The notes under the pieces were generated by a model that was not told where the DNA came from, made no database searches, and saw only the letters and a list, made by a program, of their open reading frames with translations. Positions 36,185 to 44,179 of a stretch of 64,000 bases of DNA are shown here, in pieces. Each line of letters starts with the position of its first letter. The first letter of the stretch is position 1. Where the stretch lies: contig NZ_JASHKN010000001.1 of NCBI RefSeq assembly GCF_030056735.1, forward strand, positions 868,001 through 932,000. Direction: 5' to 3'. This DNA comes from Rhodococcus sp. IEGM 1409 (GTDB lineage Bacteria > Actinomycetota > Actinomycetes > Mycobacteriales > Mycobacteriaceae). The translations under genes were made by a program, and so were the position numbers.

Positions 36185-36202
36185 TTGCACAAGACAGTGC
36201 AA
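36185..36202. promoter_or_regulatory. Inverted repeat upstream of the flavin reductase
   Basis: TTGCAC (36185-36190) and GTGCAA (36197-36202) around six bases, 36 bp before the flavin reductase start and after the stop of the LLM gene. A possible operator for a reductase-sodA transcript. Confidence 0.4.
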
Positions 36203-36237
36203 CGACAGAAAAACCCGAGGCAGAAGAGGGGTGAGGA

Positions 36238-36810
36238 GTGACCACAAAACTGGTTGGCACCCAATCTGTTTCGAGCGGCCCTGTTGATTCGGAGCCGTCC
36301 ATCCGAAGCTCCTTCGTCGAGGCGTTCCGGAACCATCCCGCCGGCGTCTCGATCATCACGGCAACGGGCGATGACGGCCCGGCCGGCATCACGTCGTCGT
36401 CGGTGATCTCGATCAGCGCCGATCCGGCAGTTCTGGCGTTCTCGTTGCAGTCGTTGCGAGGTTCTGCCAGAGTCATCGCTTCCGCCCGCAGTTTTGTTGT
36501 TCACCTAGCAAATTCGGCAAACGAGCGACTGGCAGCTACGTTCGCGACCCGCGGCGCTGTGCGCTTCGGGAATGATATGCCCTGGTCGTTACTGCCGACC
36601 GGTGAACCATTCCTACATGGGACAGGCCATGCCCTGCGCGCAGTTCCCTTGAATGCCACAATGTGTGGCTCCGCAGTGATTGTCACCGCACGCGTAGTCG
36701 ACGTCATCGATCCGCAGAAGGTTTCGGCGCCGCTGGTCTATCACGATCGAACCTACAGAAACCTGTCTCCTCACAACATCTCTTCAAAGGAAGGCACGTC
36801 ACATGACTGA
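36238..36810 (+). CDS. Flavin reductase family protein
   Basis: 190 residues of the flavin-reductase-like FMN-binding split-barrel family. [42 protein letters not shown] and [19 protein letters not shown] are diagnostic. It would feed reduced FMN to a two-component monooxygenase such as the LLM protein upstream. GTG start with a strong GAGGAG. The 3' end overlaps the sodA start by eight bases. Confidence 0.9.
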   Translation: MTTKLVGTQSVSSGPVDSEPSIRSSFVEAFRNHPAGVSIITATGDDGPAGITSSSVISISADPAVLAFSLQSLRGSARVIASARSFVVHLANSANERLAATFATRGAVRFGNDMPWSLLPTGEPFLHGTGHALRAVPLNATMCGSAVIVTARVVDVIDPQKVSAPLVYHDRTYRNLSPHNISSKEGTSHD

Positions 36811-37429
36811 ATACGTTCTCCCCGAGCTGGATTACGACTACGCCGCTCTCGAGCCCCATATCTCCGGCGAGATCATGGAACTGCACCACGGCAAGCACCA
36901 CGCCACCTACGTGGCGGGCGCCAACAGCGCAATCGAGCAGTTGGCTGCTGCGCGTGAAGACGGCACGATTACCGCGAAGGCACCGCTACTCAGCAAGAAC
37001 CTCGCCTTCCACCTCGGCGGCCACACCAATCACTCCATCTTCTGGAAGAACCTCTCCCCCAACGGCGGTGAGCGGCCGGAGGGCGAGTTGGCGGCTGCGA
37101 TCGATGAGCACTTCGGCTCCTTCGACGCATTCGTCAACCACTTCTCCGCGGTAGCAACCACTTTGCAGGGATCCGGCTGGGCAGTACTGGCCTACGACAC
37201 GATCGGGACGCGACTGGTCATCGAGCAGCTCACCGATCAGCAAGGCAACATCAACATCGGCATCGTTCCGCTGCTCATGCTCGACATGTGGGAGCACGCC
37301 TTCTACCTGCAGTACAAGAACGTCAAGGCCGACTACGTGAAGGCCTACTGGAATGTCATCAATTGGGAAGACGTCGCACAGCGCTACGCGACGGCCACTG
37401 CCGCGACGGGCTTGATCGTCCCGGCTTGA
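36803..37429 (+). CDS. sodA: Superoxide dismutase (Fe/Mn)
   Basis: 208 residues. Metal ligands lie in MELHHGKHH (His28), [10 protein letters not shown] and [12 protein letters not shown] (Asp and His), with the closing [14 protein letters not shown]. Close to mycobacterial SodA in length and motifs. Its start overlaps the flavin reductase gene, so at least part of its expression is coupled to the sulfur locus; reduced flavins generate superoxide, which gives the pairing a rationale. A strong terminator follows. Confidence 0.96.
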   Translation: MTEYVLPELDYDYAALEPHISGEIMELHHGKHHATYVAGANSAIEQLAAAREDGTITAKAPLLSKNLAFHLGGHTNHSIFWKNLSPNGGERPEGELAAAIDEHFGSFDAFVNHFSAVATTLQGSGWAVLAYDTIGTRLVIEQLTDQQGNINIGIVPLLMLDMWEHAFYLQYKNVKADYVKAYWNVINWEDVAQRYATATAATGLIVPA

Positions 37430-37440
37430 TATCACCGATC

Positions 37441-37480
37441 AACCCAGCTCGGCACGGTGGCTCCGTTGCCGAGCTGGGTT
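37441..37480 (+). terminator. Rho-independent terminator after sodA
   Basis: Perfect 14-bp stem AACCCAGCTCGGCA (37441-37454) and TGCCGAGCTGGGTT (37467-37480), 12-nt loop, followed by TTCT. It lies 11 bp after the sodA stop. Confidence 0.85.
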
Positions 37481-37574
37481 TCTGCACCCCAGACGTCGAT
37501 GTATGTGAAGGCAGGTAACATACACCGAGCGCGGCTGACTCGGCCGTCAGCCGATACGACTCCGAGGGGAACCA

Positions 37575-38666
37575 GTGCCGGATATCAGTGGCTTGATCGC
37601 GACGTGGCGTCCGACGCTGGACACCGCAGCGCGCAACGCGTGGGGACTCTCGTTCGGCGACGGCGTCGAGAAGGCCGAACGCACCCCGTCGGTACTGATC
37701 AGCGAAGGTCCACACCGCGATCTGTATCGCTTCGGCGCATTGTGGACGCCGAAGGGCAACCCCGTTCTTCTCGTGCCTCCCCTTGCAGTTTCCGCCGATT
37801 GCTATGACCTTCGTCCAGGCCAGAGCCTCGCCGCCCACCTACTCGGCGGCGGCAACACTCCCTATCTTCTCGACTACGGAACCATTCGGTACTCCGACCG
37901 CGGAATGGGATTCGAGGCCTGGGTCGACGACATCATCCCCGAAGCGATCCGCACGATCTCGGATCTGCATGACGGCGCTGCCGTTTCCGTGATCGGGTGG
38001 AGTCTCGGCGGAACCATGTCTCTACTTACGAGCTCCGCTCACCCCGACCTTCCGATCGCGTCGATCACTGCGATCGGCACACCGATCGACTACACGAAGA
38101 TTCCCGCCATCAGCCCGTTGAGACTGATCGGCAAATACACCGGTGACACGCCGCTCACATCCGCTACCAATCTCGTCGGCGGACTACCTGCTCCACTCGT
38201 TCAGGCGAGTTACAAGGTGACGGCTTTGCAGCGTGAAGTCCTCAAGCCGTGGTTCATCGTGCGCAATCTCCACAACACCGAGACGCTGGCCCGCATGGAA
38301 TCGATCGACAAGTTCATGGCGGCGATGCCTGGATACCCGGGCAAAGCGTTTCAGCAGATCTGCGAGCAACTCATGCTCGGCAACGGGCTTTACAACGACG
38401 CCATCACACTTGCCGGACGCGAGATCAAACTGTCCGCACTGAACGTTCCCGTTCTCGCGATCGGCGGCACCACTGACGTGATTGCACCCATCCCTTCGGT
38501 GGAGGCGATCACTTCGGTCCTCACCGGAGCGCCGTCAGTTCGATTCGAGACGGCGCAGGGCAGTCACCTCGGTCTCGTTGCCGGCCCCACCGCGCGAGAT
38601 TCCACCTGGGCCTTCATCGACGAGTTCTTGGAAGAGATTGCACCGCAGTTGGTTTCGACCAGCTGA
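37575..38666 (+). CDS. PhaC-like alpha/beta hydrolase
   Basis: 363 residues with the layout of class III/PhaC-like proteins: PVLLVPPLAVSADCYDLRPGQSLAAHLL, nucleophile elbow VIGWSLGGTMS, VLAIGGTTDVIAP and the C-terminal GSHLGLVAGPTARDSTW. The elbow has Ser where true PHA synthases have Cys, so a hydrolase or acyltransferase is more likely than a polyester synthase. GTG start. Converges with the TerD-VWA gene one base from its stop. Confidence 0.75.
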   Translation: MPDISGLIATWRPTLDTAARNAWGLSFGDGVEKAERTPSVLISEGPHRDLYRFGALWTPKGNPVLLVPPLAVSADCYDLRPGQSLAAHLLGGGNTPYLLDYGTIRYSDRGMGFEAWVDDIIPEAIRTISDLHDGAAVSVIGWSLGGTMSLLTSSAHPDLPIASITAIGTPIDYTKIPAISPLRLIGKYTGDTPLTSATNLVGGLPAPLVQASYKVTALQREVLKPWFIVRNLHNTETLARMESIDKFMAAMPGYPGKAFQQICEQLMLGNGLYNDAITLAGREIKLSALNVPVLAIGGTTDVIAPIPSVEAITSVLTGAPSVRFETAQGSHLGLVAGPTARDSTWAFIDEFLEEIAPQLVSTS

Positions 38667-38667
38667 A

Positions 38668-39936
38668 TCACGGCTTCGTGATGCCCGCGGCTACAGCCGC
38701 CTTGTGCCAATCGGGGAACTCACTCAGCAAACGGGTGTACAGCTGAGCGTCATCGACGGTGTCGATGTCGTCCAGCGCGAAGAACCCGGCATTGTCGACC
38801 ACCCTGCCGTCGAGGTCGTCGAGCTTCTCCAGCACTCCGTAGTTGGCCTTGCCGATTCCGACGAACTGCCAAAAGGCCGGAAGCCCAGACGCTTCGCGCA
38901 TCAATTTCGTGATTTCCTTGCGCTCGCTGAAGCCACCGTCGGTGAAGAACAGGACAAGCGTAGGCGCCGAACCACGTGTCAGGCCGGAGAGTATCTCTGT
39001 CATGATCGGCACTTCACGATTCGCGGCGCCGATCTTGTCGTAGTTGAAACCGCCGTGCGAACCGCGTAAGTGCAGGTAGGTGTCAGACCACGCTTCCGCA
39101 TCATGCACGGAGATCTCGGGAAGCTTGACGAAGCTGACTGCATACAAGTAAGGCTCGAGTTTGCCGTCGTCATCGAGCTGGATCGCAACGGGGACCATGC
39201 GTTCGACAACGCGGTGAACCACCCTGGTGCGGTACTGCTTGGCCATACTTCCTGTTTTGTCGATCACCAGAACCACTCGCGCACGAATTCCGTTGCCACC
39301 CTTGGTCAGCAGGACCTTGGCCACCTCACGCTTTCGGAGGTCCAGCTTCTCCCGCTTCACCATCGAGAGTTTTGCCTCGTCAGGCACGCTCCGAATTCCG
39401 TCTGCCGATTCGGCGGACCCGACAGGTTGGGTCTTCGGCTCCTCGTCGACAGAAACGCCGAATGCTGTTACCAGATCTGCCAATCCGCTGTCCCAGCCAG
39501 CTGACATGTTACGCAGCTTCCACCCCGCGCCGCGGCGATAGATCTCGACGAGGACCGCCGCTCTCTCGGTCGTCAAACCCAAAGCCGGAGCCACAATGGC
39601 GACGGAACCTGCCTGTTCCACCATGACGCCCATGCCACGGACTGCAGAAAGGGTTCCGTTTGCCGCCACATCCAACGCCACGGCAACACTCAACTGGTGA
39701 ATGTCAGCGGGCAACCTCGCGATGTCGATTTCAATGACGCCGCCGGGCTCCAAGCGCACCGCACCTTCGGGTGAGACTGGCTGATTGAAGAAGATGAAAT
39801 CCGCGTCATCGCGCACTTTGTTGCGATCATCGAGCTGGAACACCATCAGATCCACTGTGCCCGGGGCGCTACCGCTCACCGCCACTTTCAATGAAGTTCC
39901 GTCAATGACTGTGTTCGCCCCACGCGCCAGCTCCAT
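38668..39936 (-). CDS. TerD-VWA fusion protein (tellurite/stress family)
   Basis: 422 residues. N-terminal TerD-type domain (about 1-160): MELARGANTVIDG, VDLMVFQLDDRNKVRDDADFIFFNQP, GGVIEIDIARLP, with acidic Ca-binding residues. C-terminal von Willebrand A domain (about 215-420) with MIDAS motif VLVIDKTGS (Asp226) and LVLFFTDGG. Linker is charged. TerD proteins belong to chemical-stress and phage-related ter systems; none of the other ter genes are here. Confidence 0.9.
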   Translation of the reverse strand: MELARGANTVIDGTSLKVAVSGSAPGTVDLMVFQLDDRNKVRDDADFIFFNQPVSPEGAVRLEPGGVIEIDIARLPADIHQLSVAVALDVAANGTLSAVRGMGVMVEQAGSVAIVAPALGLTTERAAVLVEIYRRGAGWKLRNMSAGWDSGLADLVTAFGVSVDEEPKTQPVGSAESADGIRSVPDEAKLSMVKREKLDLRKREVAKVLLTKGGNGIRARVVLVIDKTGSMAKQYRTRVVHRVVERMVPVAIQLDDDGKLEPYLYAVSFVKLPEISVHDAEAWSDTYLHLRGSHGGFNYDKIGAANREVPIMTEILSGLTRGSAPTLVLFFTDGGFSERKEITKLMREASGLPAFWQFVGIGKANYGVLEKLDDLDGRVVDNAGFFALDDIDTVDDAQLYTRLLSEFPDWHKAAVAAGITKP

Positions 39937-40056
39937 GAGTGAACTGTAATGGGAAGTCTCAGACCGCCGACCATTCACCACGGCCTGTGGGCTCCGTATC
40001 GGGTGCTGATGTCCGATGCGGAGCCGGGCCGTGTTCTGTTGTGCCTGAGGGTCGTC

Positions 40057-41376
40057 TCAGGTTTTGAATGTGGTGTTCGCCGGCCTGGGGTGCTGCCCGG
40101 GGTCGATCGAGGGCGGCGGGATGAACCACGGTTTGTTGTCGACGCCGATCCGAATCTCCCACTTTCCGGCGAACCCGGATGCGCGGTGCATCAACCGGTG
40201 GTGTGAACGGCACAGCAGGACCAGGTTGTTCATCACCGTCGGACCACCGTTGGCCCAGTGCCGAATATGGTGCGCATCCGTCCACGCCGGCACACACGTA
40301 CACCCCGGGAAGGCGCAGCCCTTGTCGCGGGCAATCAACGCCACTCTCTGTTCGGCGGTGACCAATCGTTTTCCGGGTTTCGCATCGAGCGGTGCGCCGT
40401 GATCGTCGAGCAACACGGTCGACAAAAAACAATCACACCCCAGAAGCCTGGTCTGCGACACCGACAGCGGCCCCAACCACGGCATGTGCCCGACATCGAG
40501 ATCCGACAGATCCACATCAAGATCAGTCAGAGACTCTCCACCATCAGACGGTGTTGCGGCGCAGTCGCGATGCTCAGCAAGGTCCCGGGCGTTGATGTGC
40601 ACGTTCACGTGCGGACGTTGCCCGCCGTCGGTACCGGTCTTGGCGCAATCCAGATAGCGGCGGATCAGTTCGGTGAACCCGTCCGCCGTCCGCTTCGCCG
40701 CCGACCTAGAGTCCGGGGTGCCATCCGCCGCCGGGGTCGGCATCGTCAGATTCGACAACGCCGATAACAGCATTTCACCGGTGAGGGCGTCGAAATCGCC
40801 TCGCACCACCACGCGACCATTGAGCGTCGAGGCGATCCGGAGCTCGTTCCGGTCGACATCTTCGGCGGGCGGAATCTCATCGGACTCGAACACTCGCTCC
40901 AAGGTCGCGATCACGTGCCGCACCTTCGTCGTCGTCGCTTCCACCCCCGACGCAGCCGCAAGCAACAAATCGATACAGCGAGGCAGCGCCTCCTCCGGCA
41001 TCCCCTTCGGCGGGGATTCGCAGAACGAGACGATCAGCACGGCGTGATCGAACGAGCAATCCCCGACATCAAATCTCGCTGCCACTGCGGGAAACGGCCG
41101 TAGTGCTGCACCCAGGGCGGCGATCTTCTTCCCGTCCCGAACCTGCAGCATCGTGTTGCCTGCCAACCACGCACCCACACCGCGGCACGCGACTACCCGA
41201 TCATCCGGGCGCATCGACAGTTCGTCCACCACCGCCACCCGCACCGCTTCCAGACGCAGAATCTCCGCACTCGCCGACACCGCAGCCGCACGCAACTCAG
41301 CAGCAGACAACCGCCACAACCGCCCGCGCAACCCCACCGCAGAACCCGACACCACATCCGACAACAAAACACTCAT
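40057..41376 (-). CDS. 13E12-repeat-family HNH endonuclease (DUF222 + HNH)
   Basis: 439 residues. N-terminal DUF222 region (LRLEAVRVAVVDELSMRPD onward) and a C-terminal HNH nuclease: CAFPGCTCVPAWTDAHHIRHWANGGPTVMNNLVLLCRSHHRLMH. This family is multicopy in Mycobacterium and Rhodococcus and behaves like a selfish or DNA-damage-induced element; biochemical role unclear. ATG 41376 has GGGGGA upstream. A perfect actinobacterial SOS box lies 32 bp upstream of the start, so LexA control is very likely. Confidence 0.92.
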   Translation of the reverse strand: MSVLLSDVVSGSAVGLRGRLWRLSAAELRAAAVSASAEILRLEAVRVAVVDELSMRPDDRVVACRGVGAWLAGNTMLQVRDGKKIAALGAALRPFPAVAARFDVGDCSFDHAVLIVSFCESPPKGMPEEALPRCIDLLLAAASGVEATTTKVRHVIATLERVFESDEIPPAEDVDRNELRIASTLNGRVVVRGDFDALTGEMLLSALSNLTMPTPAADGTPDSRSAAKRTADGFTELIRRYLDCAKTGTDGGQRPHVNVHINARDLAEHRDCAATPSDGGESLTDLDVDLSDLDVGHMPWLGPLSVSQTRLLGCDCFLSTVLLDDHGAPLDAKPGKRLVTAEQRVALIARDKGCAFPGCTCVPAWTDAHHIRHWANGGPTVMNNLVLLCRSHHRLMHRASGFAGKWEIRIGVDNKPWFIPPPSIDPGQHPRPANTTFKT

Positions 41377-41407
41377 AGAATCCCCCGATCCCCTCCCCAA
41401 AGCATAC

Positions 41408-41423
41408 TCGAACACCAGTTCGA
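41408..41423. promoter_or_regulatory. LexA-binding SOS box
   Basis: TCGAACACCAGTTCGA fits the actinobacterial SOS box TCGAAC-N4-GTTCGA exactly; the dyad extends to 41406-41425. It lies just upstream of the 13E12 gene, and 13E12 genes are known members of the mycobacterial LexA regulon. Confidence 0.85.
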
Positions 41424-41483
41424 GTCAATACGTTCCCGCCAGCAAAAACCTAAGCAGGGAATAGTTCGACCGCCGCGAACGTA

Positions 41484-41495
41484 TTACTTGAGTAA
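41484..41495. promoter_or_regulatory. Candidate MarR operator
   Basis: Palindrome TTACT-TG-AGTAA, 40 bp upstream of the marR-type gene, followed by a repeated TACTTG half site at 41501. TTACTTG-type dyads are common MarR-family sites; autoregulation is inferred. Confidence 0.5.
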
Positions 41496-41534
41496 GCAAT
41501 ACTTGCGAGCGCAAATAAATGAAGGGCGCCACCG

Positions 41535-42038
41535 ATGACAACCGATGAACACGTACGTGGTCGCGTGTGGCGCGACCTCGTCGTCTCCCACAGCGTCATC
41601 CTCGGCAAGATGGAGGCAGACCTTCGGACCACCACCGGGCTCACCCTGGGCCAGTACGACGTTCTACTCCGACTGCATGAAGCTCCCGGAAACACCATCC
41701 GAATGGGCGATCTGGCCGATCTTGTCCTGGTCACCACTAGCGGCGTGACGCGAGTCGTCGATCGATTGGTCGAGGCGGGATTGGTGGAGCGCGTTCGACC
41801 GGACAACGATCGACGCGTCGTGACGGTATCGATGACGCCTGCAGGCAAGAAGACACTTCGAACTGCTTCCGCCATACACACGCGAGGAATCGCCGACTAC
41901 TTCTCCGATCTCATCGAACCTGAGGAACTTCCGGTACTCGACCGCTTCTTCTCCCGACTTGCCACGCACCACACAAGTCAAAGCGGCGCCTGCGATGCGC
42001 ACGCCGAACAACTTTCCATCACCCCCACGAGCAGATAG
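41535..42038 (+). CDS. MarR-family transcriptional regulator
   Basis: 167 residues. Winged helix region TGLTLGQYDVLLRLHEAPGNTIRMGDLADLVLVTTSGVTRVVDRLVEAGLVERVRPDNDRRVVTVSMTPAGKK is classic. It is followed 11 bp later by a luciferase-like monooxygenase and FMN reductase in the same direction, so it probably controls this operon together with itself. Confidence 0.93.
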   Translation: MTTDEHVRGRVWRDLVVSHSVILGKMEADLRTTTGLTLGQYDVLLRLHEAPGNTIRMGDLADLVLVTTSGVTRVVDRLVEAGLVERVRPDNDRRVVTVSMTPAGKKTLRTASAIHTRGIADYFSDLIEPEELPVLDRFFSRLATHHTSQSGACDAHAEQLSITPTSR

Positions 42039-42049
42039 AGAGAAACAAC

Positions 42050-43108
42050 ATGGCTTTCGAATTGGGTGTCTACCATTTCGGTGAACTCACTCCAGACCCA
42101 ACTACCGGCGCAATGATGAATCCCGGTGTGCACCTTCGTCATTTGGTCGAACAGGCAACCGTTGCTGATCAGGTGGGGCTCGACGTCTTCGGCGTCGGCG
42201 AACATCATCGCACCGACTTTGCAGTCTCGGCCCCTGCGGTTGTACTCGCAGCAATGGCTCAGGCCACCGACAACATCAAGCTGTCCAGTGCGGTGACCGT
42301 CCTGAGTTCCGACGATCCTGTCCGCGTCTTTCAACAGTTCGCGACGGTCGATCTGCTTTCCGAAGGCCGCGCCGAGATCATTGCCGGCCGAGGCTCGTAC
42401 ACGGAGTCGTTTCCGCTTTTCGGGTACGACCTTTCTCAGTACAACGAACTCTTCGCCGAAAAACTCGACCTACTACTGAAACTGCGTGACGAGAACCCGA
42501 TCAACTGGGAGGGACAACTTCGCGCACCACTGATCGACGGTGACGTGACACCTCGTCCGGATCGCCAGATTCCCGTGTGGATCGCGGTCGGAGGTACCCC
42601 GGCCTCGGTGGTCCGTGCGGCGAAACTCGGACTGCCCCTGTCACTTGCGATCATCGGCGGGAGCTACCAACAGTTCGAACCGTTCGTCGATCTGTACCGC
42701 AGGGCTGCAGCGGAGTTCGGACATGATCCCAAGAAGCTCGCTGTCTCTATTGCTTCGCCGGGGTTTGTCGACACCTCGAAGCAAACAGCACTCGATACGT
42801 CCTACCCGTACTTCCAGGCCGGCTGGATGCAGAACCATCATCAGCGCGGAAACGGAGTTCCCATGCCGCGCAGGGCATACGAAGCACAGGCAACCACCGC
42901 AGGCGCGTTCTTCCTCGGTGGCCCGCAAGAAATCATCGACAAGACGATGGCGCAGTACGAGCTGTTCCATCATGACCGCATCATGATCCAGATGGGCTTC
43001 GGCAATGTTCCGCAGAAGGACATGCTCCGCTCGATCGAGATCCTCGGCACCGAGGTCGCCCCCGTTGTGCGCAAGGAAATCGAATCGTTGAAATCATCTG
43101 ATAAATAA
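42050..43108 (+). CDS. Luciferase-like (LLM) flavin-dependent monooxygenase
   Basis: 352 residues. GLDVFGVGEHHRTDFAVSAPAVVLAAMAQATDNIKLSSAVTVLSSDDPVRVFQQFATVDLLSEGRAEIIAGRGSYTESFPLFGYDL marks the bacterial-luciferase alpha-like subgroup using FMNH2. Second gene of the marR operon; the reductase that should supply FMNH2 is the next gene and is broken. Confidence 0.9.
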   Translation: MAFELGVYHFGELTPDPTTGAMMNPGVHLRHLVEQATVADQVGLDVFGVGEHHRTDFAVSAPAVVLAAMAQATDNIKLSSAVTVLSSDDPVRVFQQFATVDLLSEGRAEIIAGRGSYTESFPLFGYDLSQYNELFAEKLDLLLKLRDENPINWEGQLRAPLIDGDVTPRPDRQIPVWIAVGGTPASVVRAAKLGLPLSLAIIGGSYQQFEPFVDLYRRAAAEFGHDPKKLAVSIASPGFVDTSKQTALDTSYPYFQAGWMQNHHQRGNGVPMPRRAYEAQATTAGAFFLGGPQEIIDKTMAQYELFHHDRIMIQMGFGNVPQKDMLRSIEILGTEVAPVVRKEIESLKSSDK

Positions 43109-43116
43109 GAGTTTCG

Positions 43117-43758
43117 GTGAGCACGCCACTCAAAGCTGTCGCTATTGTCGGCAACCTCCAGAAGCCCTCCAAGACTCGCGCACTCGTCGATCTGATCGTC
43201 GAAACCTTCAGTGACTTCGAGCAGATCGACGCACGGGTCATCGAGATCGGGGATCTGATTCCCGGGCTCGTAACGGCTCTCGATCGCAATCAGGTCGACC
43301 CTGTCACCGCCAAAGCGCTGGCTGCAGTCGAGTCCGCGGATGTAGTCATTGCCGCGTCACCGGTTTTCCGCGGCTCGTACACGGGACTGTTCAAGCACTT
43401 CTTCGATCTCGTCGATCAGTACGCACTCGCCAACACCCCAGTCATACTTGCCGCGACAGGTGTCAGCGACCGCCATGCTCTCGTGTTGGATCATGCCCTG
43501 CGGCCCTTGTTCGCCTACTTTCAAGCGCTCACCGCTCCCGTCGGTACACAAGCTCGTCGGGGAGATCGTGTCGGAAGCCAAGCGCGCGACACTCGCACTG
43601 AGCACCGAAACCTCCACGGTCAGCCGGGCACACTCCGCAATCGCCAAGTGGGCGGACCATATGCAGTTGCATCTCGATTTCGAGGAAGCCACACTCTTCC
43701 CGCACTTCCGGAAAATGGATCGCGACTGGCATTGCGGCTGATTATGCACACTCAGTGA
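43117..43758 (+). pseudogene. NADPH-dependent FMN reductase, C-terminally truncated by a deletion
   Basis: Residues 1-143 read as a normal MsuE/SsuE-like FMN reductase: AVAIVGNLQKPSKTRALVDLIVE (flavin phosphate site), VVIAASPVFRGSYTGLFKHFFDLVD, ALVLDHALRPLFAYFQALTAPVG. From about 43546 the frame continues for 70 codons of low-complexity, arginine-rich sequence with no family likeness, whereas the family should end 35-45 residues later. The DNA after the breakpoint encodes a hemerythrin-like fragment in another frame, so a deletion probably joined two genes. A shortened reductase might still fold, since the flavodoxin core is nearly whole. Confidence 0.75.
43547..43741 (+). pseudogene. Remnant of a hemerythrin-like protein (C-terminal half)
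   Basis: In frame 2 the reading ends AIAKWADHMQLHLDFEEATLFPHFRK with the H-x3-E/E pattern and LFPHFR typical of the last helices of hemerythrin HHE domains. There is no start codon of its own with a ribosome binding site and the first half of the domain is missing. Its identity is tentative. Confidence 0.45.
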
Positions 43759-43813
43759 TTCTTCAGCTCCATCGCAGTAGCGTCGTAAGGGCCACCTCAT
43801 GTCAGGAGCCCTC

Positions 43814-44146
43814 ATGACGACCCCGGATCAACCCACCGTCCAGCAATCCGTTCCTCAGCACCCAATTCGACCACCTGTCAATGCCGGTTGGGCAGTGGTC
43901 TCGCTGCTGTTCTTCTGGCCGCTCTCCTTCTCTGCATTCACTCATGCCTTCAACGTGTATCCCTTGTGGGCCGACGGCGATGTCGCCGGATCGCGGTACG
44001 CGTCCGATCGAGTAAAACGACTCGGTCAGATCTCACTGTGGATCGCGGGCGGGCTGCTACTCCTCGTCTGCATCCTGTACGCGATTGCGGCAATCGTGTG
44101 GTTCGCCAACGGCGGCCACGACTACGGCCCGCGGCGGATGCGCTGA
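43814..44146 (+). CDS. CD225/dispanin-family small membrane protein
   Basis: 110 residues: proline/glutamine-rich cytoplasmic N-terminus, then two hydrophobic segments (VVSLLFFWPLSFSAF and LWIAGGLLLLVCILYAIAAIVWF) separated by a loop with SRYASDRVKRLGQIS. The AVVSLLFFWP...A spacing matches CD225/IFITM-like bacterial proteins. Start ATG 43814 has AGGAG upstream, better than ATG 43799. Function unknown. Confidence 0.8.
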   Translation: MTTPDQPTVQQSVPQHPIRPPVNAGWAVVSLLFFWPLSFSAFTHAFNVYPLWADGDVAGSRYASDRVKRLGQISLWIAGGLLLLVCILYAIAAIVWFANGGHDYGPRRMR

Positions 44147-44179
44147 ACAACCACACTGCACAACCACACCACCACAACA

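Noticed and set aside
37575-38666. PHA synthase
   Set aside because: The nucleophile elbow is GWSLGG with Ser instead of the Cys that PHA synthases need.
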